Assembly: GCA_964017065.1 (NCBI GenBank)
Contig: OZ024783.1
Location: 14,134,040-14,198,039, forward strand
Direction of reading: 5' to 3'
Origin: Haliclona indistincta
Lineage: Eukaryota; Porifera; Demospongiae; Haplosclerida; Chalinidae
Length of the DNA stretch: 64,000 bases
How positions within the stretch are numbered: the stretch's first letter is position 1; each line of letters starts with the position of its first letter. The translations under genes and the position numbers were made by a program. This document shows, piece by piece, positions 58,746 through 64,000 of the stretch. The notes under the pieces were generated by a model. The model had not been told where the DNA came from. It searched no databases and saw only the letters and a list, made by a program, of their open reading frames with translations.

Positions 58746-59597
58746 GCAATAGACCAGTTGCGTGTAAGCGCTAAAGAATTCATTAACGCTTAATTACGCG
58801 TGACGTCACGACTAGGTGCTGTGGTTGCCAGAGAAAATGTATGGAGAGCATTGGAGAAACGAGCGGAAGTGCGCATAAAGCATCTACTGGTCGTCAAAGT
58901 ATACCGTATGTTCTTGTTTTGTAAGACTGATGCAAAACTTCAGACAGTGGGACGTCCGTTGAACTGCGAATGAAGCTTCTACAAGGCGTAGTTGCAGAGA
59001 TCGAGGCAGTTTTACTCTTGGGATTGGTGCTGTACAAGAAGTGAGACTTTGCCCTAGTGATATTCCAGGCGCTGAGCTCAGCAAACCATACCAAGTGCAT
59101 ACTGTATCTGCTCTGCGTTGGTGGCTGCTCATTTCCTTCAGGAAAATGCCTCGCACAAACGCGGCTGTTAGGAGAAATGTTCTCTTCACGAAGTTGGAAT
59201 ACGCGTAACCAAAGTGCTCTCTTGCCTGGTTCTTTAGTGAAACGATGGAATGGCACACTTGGATCTTTCGAAGTAGTATTTCCACAGATGCAGCACTTAT
59301 GCCCAGTCATGATAGACAGATAGTCTTTTCTACGTATGGATTTCTCTGCAACCACGCCTCGTAGAAGCTTCATTCGAAGTTCATCGGACGTCCCACTGTC
59401 TGAAGTTTTGCATCAGTCTCGCAAAACAAGAACATACGGTATACTTTGACGACCAGTAGATGCTTTATGCGCACTTCCGCTCGTTTCTCCAATGCTCTCC
59501 ATACATTTTCTCCAGCAACCGCAGCACCCAGTCGTGACGTCAAGCGTAATTAAGATTTCATTAAAATTCCATTGCTTACACGCAACTGGTCTATTGC
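58746..59597. mobile_element. Inverted-repeat element (arms about 256 bp) carrying a THAP ORF
   Basis: The left arm 58746-59001 starts GCAATAGACCAGTTGCGTG and ends TAGTTGCAGAGA. The right arm 59342-59597 is its reverse complement with scattered differences. The unique centre is about 340 bp and holds the THAP domain. Target duplication not resolved. THAP domains are the DNA-binding part of P-element-type transposases, but no catalytic domain is present. Confidence 0.8.
58894..59373 (-). CDS. THAP-domain protein (zinc-dependent DNA binding)
   Basis: The THAP motif C2-CH is complete: CCICGN, VPFHRFTKEPGKRALWLRV, VCARHF. It starts at MTGHKC (about 59310) or at MKLLRG in the right arm (59373). 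After the domain the frame continues about 70 codons (SFIRSSTDVPLSEVLHQSYK), largely coded by the left arm. The usual AVPT-like box after CxxH is not clear. It may be a stand-alone DNA-binding protein of a non-autonomous transposon. Confidence 0.65.
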   Translation of the reverse strand: MKLLRGVVAEKSIRRKDYLSIMTGHKCCICGNTTSKDPSVPFHRFTKEPGKRALWLRVFQLREENISPNSRVCARHFPEGNEQPPTQSRYSMHLVWFAELSAWNITRAKSHFLYSTNPKSKTASISATTPCRSFIRSSTDVPLSEVLHQSYKTRTYGIL

Positions 59598-59659
59598 AAG
59601 GTCCCGGGATTGCACGTTCTTTCATAACTACTCGACGTTCTTTCATAACTCGACTACAA

Positions 59660-60095
59660 AATGGACGATTCGCCTTCCCATCTAGCTTACCGTGCACCGC
59701 CCTCATCAGCGATACTGTGACTGATGCTGCAGCAAGAACCAGGGCTTTGGCGCGGGAGGGGAAGCGCAGACAGCGTGAACTTGAAGAGAGACACCACTGC
59801 TACTCGGTGAAAACATAATCCCGCGCTGTATTTACTCTCCATTACAAATAATAGAGCAAACAGACTTTCACACCGTCGAATTCGTGAAAGGGCTAACAAA
59901 AGACTGTCTACAGAAACTGAAGAACAGGTTATGATTCTTGACTCAATGCTAAGACATTTCATGCTTATGACTCCTCCTTTTTCCCGGACACTGTTAAACT
60001 ATCTACCTGCTGATCATGAGATTGTCCCTGCAGCAGATTGTCTCCGCTTCATCCCTCTCTGTTTTCAAGAGAGATATTTGTGGCTATCGATCTAA
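59660..60095 (+). pseudogene. Remnant of an unrecognised gene
   Basis: Reads MDDSPSHLAYRAPPSSA, then in another frame TRALAREGKRRQRELEER; after an acceptor-like AATAATAG it reads RRIRERANKRLSTETEEQ, SMLRHFMLMTPPFSR and CLRFIPLCFQERYLWLSI, then stop at about 60095. The basic/charged helix resembles a bZIP-like or coiled region but cannot be assigned. Confidence 0.35.
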
Positions 60096-60424
60096 TTTAA
60101 TCTAGTAACTTATGTTGTTTGTCTTTTCTTTTGGTTGGTACCATGCATTATTATTATTAATGAATTTTATTTCTGTGCGAGGCAAATACATGCTGTAAGT
60201 ATACCTAGTTATATTCATAAGTGCGGGGGTGTAACTGTACCCCGTCACCTTAAGCAGGCGTACGTGGCAACGTATTAAGCTTACAGGGCTAAAAGGGTTA
60301 ATTTCATCGCATTGCTAAAATAGACTATGTCCAAAGTGCGTCCAAAAAATTGAGTCTCGTTAAGCGGAGACTTCCTAATTAGTAGGGTTATCCTCAGCAC
60401 TCGCGTTGTGCGCGCGCGTACAGA
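60096..60424. other. Intergenic; no gene seen
   Basis: Low-complexity AT-rich DNA followed by a short GCGCGCGCG run at about 60408. Confidence 0.35.
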
Positions 60425-60845
60425 ATTACTATAAAGGCTTGTTTGTAGCACCAACCGGTCAGTTGGTTCGGTGGCACAGCGGTTTAGTATGGTGGCTTGT
60501 GATGAAGATGGTCTGGGTTCGATTCTCGCAGAGTGCTTGTTTTTGTGTTTTTTTTAATTTATAATAGTTAAGTTTTAGCTCCATCCTTAGTTGAGGCCTG
60601 TTTATGACGACTCTCCCGACGATCCTTAGGCTTACTAAGGGCCGAAGGCCCGGTTTAGGACGACCCTCCCGACGATCCTTAGTTAGGAAGTCTCTCAAGA
60701 CGATCCTTAGTTAGGAAGACCCTCCCGACGATCCTTAGTTAGTTAGGAAGACCCTCCCTACTTTGCGCAGTTAGGAGAAGGTTTTTAGGGTTTTGGGTTT
60801 AGCTGTATGTTAAACTTAGTGCTACAAACAAGTCTTTATAGCAAT
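60425..60845. mobile_element. Inverted-repeat element containing a tRNA-like pol III promoter
   Basis: The ends CTATAAAGGCTTGTTTGTAGC (60429) and GCTACAAACAAGTCTTTATAG (60841) are near-perfect inverted repeats. Inside is an A box TGGCACAGCGG (60473) and a B box GGTTCGATTC (60527), 44 bp apart, as in tRNA-derived SINE heads. The right half has five GACGATCCTTAGTTAGGAAG-type tandem units. Confidence 0.7.
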
Positions 60846-61058
60846 AATATGGTGGCCGAGAAGGGCCACCGCTTCCGCCGACAGCTTGTATACTTACCGC
60901 GCGCGGGTGGTTAAATAGAGAATTTTAGTTTGGCGTTTCCTGGATGCGGGGAAACGGGTAACTCCCACACGTGGCGAATTCACGCGAAGAGAATTTTAGT
61001 TCATACCCAACGAACGGCTGGCCTAGATAGCTCGGCTTCGACAGCTTTAGTGACGAAT

Positions 61059-61444
61059 ATGTCGACTAGATCCAAGTAAGTTGCTGTTACTGACTGTGCA
61101 GCTTAACTGTGCTTTATGTTAGGCGTGATTCAGACGACGTGTTAGAGTTGCTTACTAAGCTGGTCGAGAATACGTCTTCGGATAGTGAAGCAGAAGATCT
61201 AGAGATGCTACGCTTTCTGTCTGCATTTGGTTCTACAAAAGAGAAAGGCGAAAGATTGGGAATAGAAAAGTGTGACATGCCCGGTGCCCGCGTATCAACT
61301 GCACTGCCCGCGTATCAACGTCAAGCAAGACACGTATGGATGGGATCACGTGATGCCCCACACGGCCCCACGTTTACCAGAAACGGCAAACTAAATTTCT
61401 CTAATATTACCGCGCGCGGTGAAGTCTTACCGCGCGCGGTGTAG
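61059..61444 (+). CDS. Start of an unrecognised gene, probably truncated
   Basis: Exon 61059-61075 (MSTRS, phase AA|G) joins via GTAAGTTG…GTTAG to 61123 onward: KRDSDDVLELLTKLVEN, SSDSEAEDLEMLRFLSAFGS. The hydrophilic, acidic sequence looks genuine, but after about 61290 it becomes atypical and the frame enters the GC palindrome array, which supplies the stop. Possibly the 5' end of a transposon-borne or host gene cut by the array. Confidence 0.4.
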
Positions 61445-61525
61445 TCCTACCGCGCGCGGTGTGGTACTAGCGCGAGCGGTGTAGCACTACCGCGCGGTGC
61501 AGTGATACCACGCGCGGTGCAGGGG
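61405..61525. repeat. Tandem array of CCGCGCGCGG palindromes, about 20-bp period
   Basis: Six units TACCGCGCGCGGTGNAGT with drift to CGCGAGCG and CCACGCGCGG. Each unit is itself a palindrome with alternating CG, a sequence type prone to Z-DNA. Single related copies lie at about 60890-60905. Confidence 0.85.
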
Positions 61526-61684
61526 TGTCTCTAAAATCCGGACCGACGGACCCGAACTGTCTAAAATACGGACCCGAACTGTCTAAATACTCGCTTGGGT
61601 GCCATGATTATTCAAGCGAGGTCAGTGCAACGTTACGGGCCAATAATGTATTACACGAGGAAAGATGTACAGTACATTATTTGA
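61526..61684. other. Spacer with a small direct repeat
   Basis: 'ctaaaat.cggacc' is repeated twice at 61530-61575. No gene seen. Confidence 0.4.
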
Positions 61685-62960
61685 GAGCAACATTATAAGT
61701 AGTAGTAATAATACTGTAATAGTACATACAGTAGTAAGGTAAAGTGGCCTAATTTCGGTCACCGCCTATTTCCGGTCACTTTGCAGAAAACCCATCGCCA
61801 TGGAAAGAAGGGGCTTTCACTCCAGCAGCCAATATGCTGCCTTCGTAGTGGCAACATCCCTCTACCACCACAGCCAGACTGAGGCTAACTGACTACTTCC
61901 TGTTGGTATAATCGGCGCCACTGTGAACCTTTGTATGCTTGACGAAGCTGAAGTAAAAAAGAGAAACTTTGCCTTATGAATTTTAATTCTTAAAAGAAGA
62001 TGTAACTCGTTAGCAAACTAAGCTTAAACTAAAGACTGAACATTAATGAAAATGCAGACATAGTAGTATCCTGCTATCTTCAGCGATTTCGAGCTGGCAG
62101 ATGCCTGTATAATGGTAGGTGGAGCTCATTTCAAGCTCTGCGTGAGCAGTGACATTGCAAAACAGCTTTTACAAATTTCTCTGCCGCGAAAACAAATAAA
62201 ATCATGCAGACAGCTTTGAAAGCGGCAGGAGACGACCAAAGCTGATCGTAGCGCGGCACAAAATTTCGGAAATCTCAGCATTTAGACCAACTATAGCTGT
62301 ACCAAGAATCCGTGCCATGAACATCTGCTAAATGCAATCATTACACAAAAGTACTGCTTACTGCGAATAATAGAATGTTATAGGATGCTGAACACATCTA
62401 TTTCTAGCAAAAACAGCTGCCAAACTCTCGTCGTTAGCATAGAAAGTCGTTTTTCAAAGTGACCGGAATTACCCAATTTAACCCCGATTTTCGCTATTTA
62501 TGGTTACTAGTTTTTATTAATTCTTGCTGCCAAGAAGCATCGAATCTTCAACGCCAACTTCCTCGTGCTGAAAGAGTATACCCAGTAGTATCAGTGACTG
62601 CAGTGCAAGAGCTCGTGGCTCGTTCGTCTTGGCGCTCGGTGCGTGCAAACCTGAACGAGCCAAACAGTGGCCGGAAATAGGCCACATTACCTTAGTAATA
62701 TTGTAATAGTAGTACATACTGTAGTAATAATACTGTAATAGTACATACAGTAGTAGTAATATTGTTATAGTAGTACATACTGTAGTAATAATACTGTAAT
62801 AGTACATACTGTAGCAATAATACTGTAATAGTACATACAGTAGTAGTAATATTGTTATAGTAGTACATACTGTAGTAATAATACTGTAATAGTACATACT
62901 GTAGCAATAATACTGTAATAGTACATACAGTAGTAGTAATATTGTAATAGTAGTACATAA
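61685..62960. repeat. Minisatellite of TAGTAATAATACTGTAATAG-type units, split by an insertion
   Basis: Parts at 61700-61736 and 62691-62960 form one array (units of about 30-60 bp from TAGTA, CTGTAATAG, TACATACAG). The two are separated by the element at 61737-62690. Tyr-rich frames across it are artefacts. Confidence 0.85.
61737..62690. mobile_element. 954-bp TIR element with TA target duplication
   Basis: The left end is AGGTAAAGTGGCCTAATTTC and the right end (reverse complement) is AGGTAATGTGGCCTATTTCC. TA flanks both sides, and removing the element with one TA leaves the array unit CATACAGTAGTAGTAATATT, which occurs intact nearby. The interior has no recognised protein, so it is a non-autonomous Tc1/mariner-like or similar element. 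Confidence 0.8.
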
Positions 62961-64000
62961 TAGCTGCAATAATTATTAGGTTCATTTCATCTACTGGCAA
63001 TTGCAAGTAGTGACCAGTTCTAAGCTCTTCACACAGTTTTAGCACTCCCAATCCTGCTTCAAATTAATTTTAAGTAGGTAACACATTGTAGTCACAAGTT
63101 AATAGATACACACCAGCTAATCCGCGCTGCCATTCATTCCAGTAATAAGCTTGAAGATGATACAGCGAAAGAACTGCAGTGTCCACAGGCATCTCTTTCC
63201 ATTCTTGCATTCTTTTTAACACAGCATTAAAGGACTCTGACTGATTACTGGTAAGTCCAGATACAGGGTTATAAATATTGAATGCTTCCTAGTTCCATCT
63301 GCAGATGTTCTGTGTTGCCTATAAGAAAAAGTGACAATTGGCTTAATCATTATAAAGAACAAAGCAAGGAACAGCTATTATATAATATGCATCACCTTTT
63401 CATTCAACTCATTCAGGTAATAGTGAAGGAATGCCTCACTCCACTTAAGCTTCAGCTCTTCCAACCGTTCACAGTATTCCATTTCAGTTTCTTGGTGAAA
63501 CAAATCCCGAATATCACTAATGTACACTGGAACTTCACACTGGCTGTAGCACCATGCTTACCCAGCCAGAATTTAATGGCATTAATTGCATGGTTCCAAC
63601 AGAGAAATCTGCGGATATTAGGTAAGTGACTATCAACAGCTTCAAAAAAGCCCTTCTCATCGTAAGTGACAAAAGGTACTAGTTTTTTAGTAGAATTACT
63701 AGCCAAAAAAGGAAGTTCCTGAGCATCAATTTTCGTCATTTCAGTGTGAGTCGATTTAAATTTCCTTTCGTGAATAGCAAAAATTACCGGCATGACAGGT
63801 GATTTTTGAAAGTGTATTGCGAAAGAAAAGTGGAGAAAGATAAAAGTCACCTAACTGAAATGTTGTGTCGTAAGATAACAATTGAGAACTGGGCAATGTA
63901 GAATGCAATGCTAGCAATCTGTTGCATTCTATGAGAAAATGTTTGATACCACAGATAACTAATAAGAGATCGGGAAAGGTAATAATCTTGTGGACGAAGT
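62960..64000 (-). pseudogene. MULE-type transposase remnant, runs off the window
   Basis: Reading from 64000 downwards: SQLLSYDTTFQLGDFYLSPL, PVMPVIFAIHERKFKSTHTE, VPFVTYDEKGFFEAVDSHLP, RRFLCWNHAINAIKFWLGKH, DIRDLFHQETEMEYCERLEE, NPVSGLTSNQSESFNAVLKR, and GLGVLKLCEELRTGHYLQLP. The D…D spacing and the C-x2-H CWNH match a MULE transposase core (PF10551). Frame changes occur near 63815 and 63535; exon joins near 63390, 63240 and 63115 look spliced. It is decayed or in low-quality sequence. The 5' end is outside the window. Confidence 0.65.

Noticed and set aside
58565..58793. Tyr-Ile-repeat frames near the (TA)n tract
   Set aside because: Microsatellite translation.
60465..60545. Functional tRNA gene
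   Set aside because: A and B boxes fit, but no acceptor stem or anticodon arm pairs properly and it lies within an inverted-repeat element; treated as a tRNA-derived promoter.
62517..63051. Tyr/Leu/Thr-rich minus-strand frames of 119-150 codons
   Set aside because: Translation of the TAGTAATA-type minisatellite; only the last part near 62960-63051 overlaps a real exon of the transposase remnant.

Overview
This is a eukaryotic, metazoan-type window. Genes have many short GT-AG introns, and there are signal-peptide and membrane proteins, a NACHT-LRR immune receptor, ankyrin-repeat genes, a GPCR-like gene, a proteasome ATPase remnant and NOP2. The family mix (NLR with a death-fold-like N terminus, DM13/DOMON membrane protein, kinase-coil-kelch fusion, large beta-helix multi-pass protein, ankyrin remnants) and the very high load of inverted-repeat transposons suggest a demosponge such as Amphimedon. 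That assignment is inference. The 200-base run of N shows a draft assembly.

Layout. 0.2-4.3 kb: ankyrin gene (-). 4.6-7.7 kb: low-copy repeats, a minisatellite and a composite foldback element (copy A). 7.7-9.7 kb: NLR pseudogene (-). 10.1-16.6 kb: a 20-exon Skeletor-like DM13/DOMON membrane gene (+). 17.0-20.6 kb: C-terminal PSMC4/Rpt3 remnant (-), split by a 1-kb minisatellite and foldback copy B. 21.2-22.1 kb: GPCR-like gene (+). 22.3-23.5 kb: foldback copy C. 24.1-27.9 kb: intact 1257-aa beta-helix multi-pass protein (-). 28-30 kb: repeats and an ankyrin pseudogene. 30.3-32.9 kb: four-exon YqcI/YcgG-like gene (-). 33.2-36.5 kb: repeats and a LINE 3' end. 36.5-39.9 kb: NLR gene (+) with lesions. 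41.4-41.9 kb: ankyrin pseudogene. 42.7-45.8 kb: kinase-coiled-coil-kelch gene (-), head to head with NOP2 (+, 46.0-48.2 kb). 48.6-50.0 kb onward: ankyrin gene (+) running toward the gap. 51.2-64 kb: transposon-rich tract.

The most interesting region is 54.9-58.5 kb. A 3.6-kb segment bounded by about 65-bp inverted repeats and a 10-bp direct repeat (9 of 10 identical) carries two convergent genes: a decayed RecQ-type helicase (+) and a ZAD-like zinc-finger protein (-). It looks like a mobile helicase-plus-zinc-finger element. Next to it lies a second inverted-repeat element that encodes a THAP zinc finger, then a tRNA-promoter-containing inverted-repeat element. A MULE-type transposase remnant sits at the window end.

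Other notable signals are three foldback copies whose two arms match each other at copy-specific sites, a minisatellite whose unit copies a real exon/5' splice site, and a 1266-bp near-perfect palindrome with a 5-bp target duplication and the same small ORF in each arm. Exon models were built by eye from splice sites and reading phase. Two of them (ankyrin gene 1 and the DM13/DOMON gene) add up to exact multiples of three.
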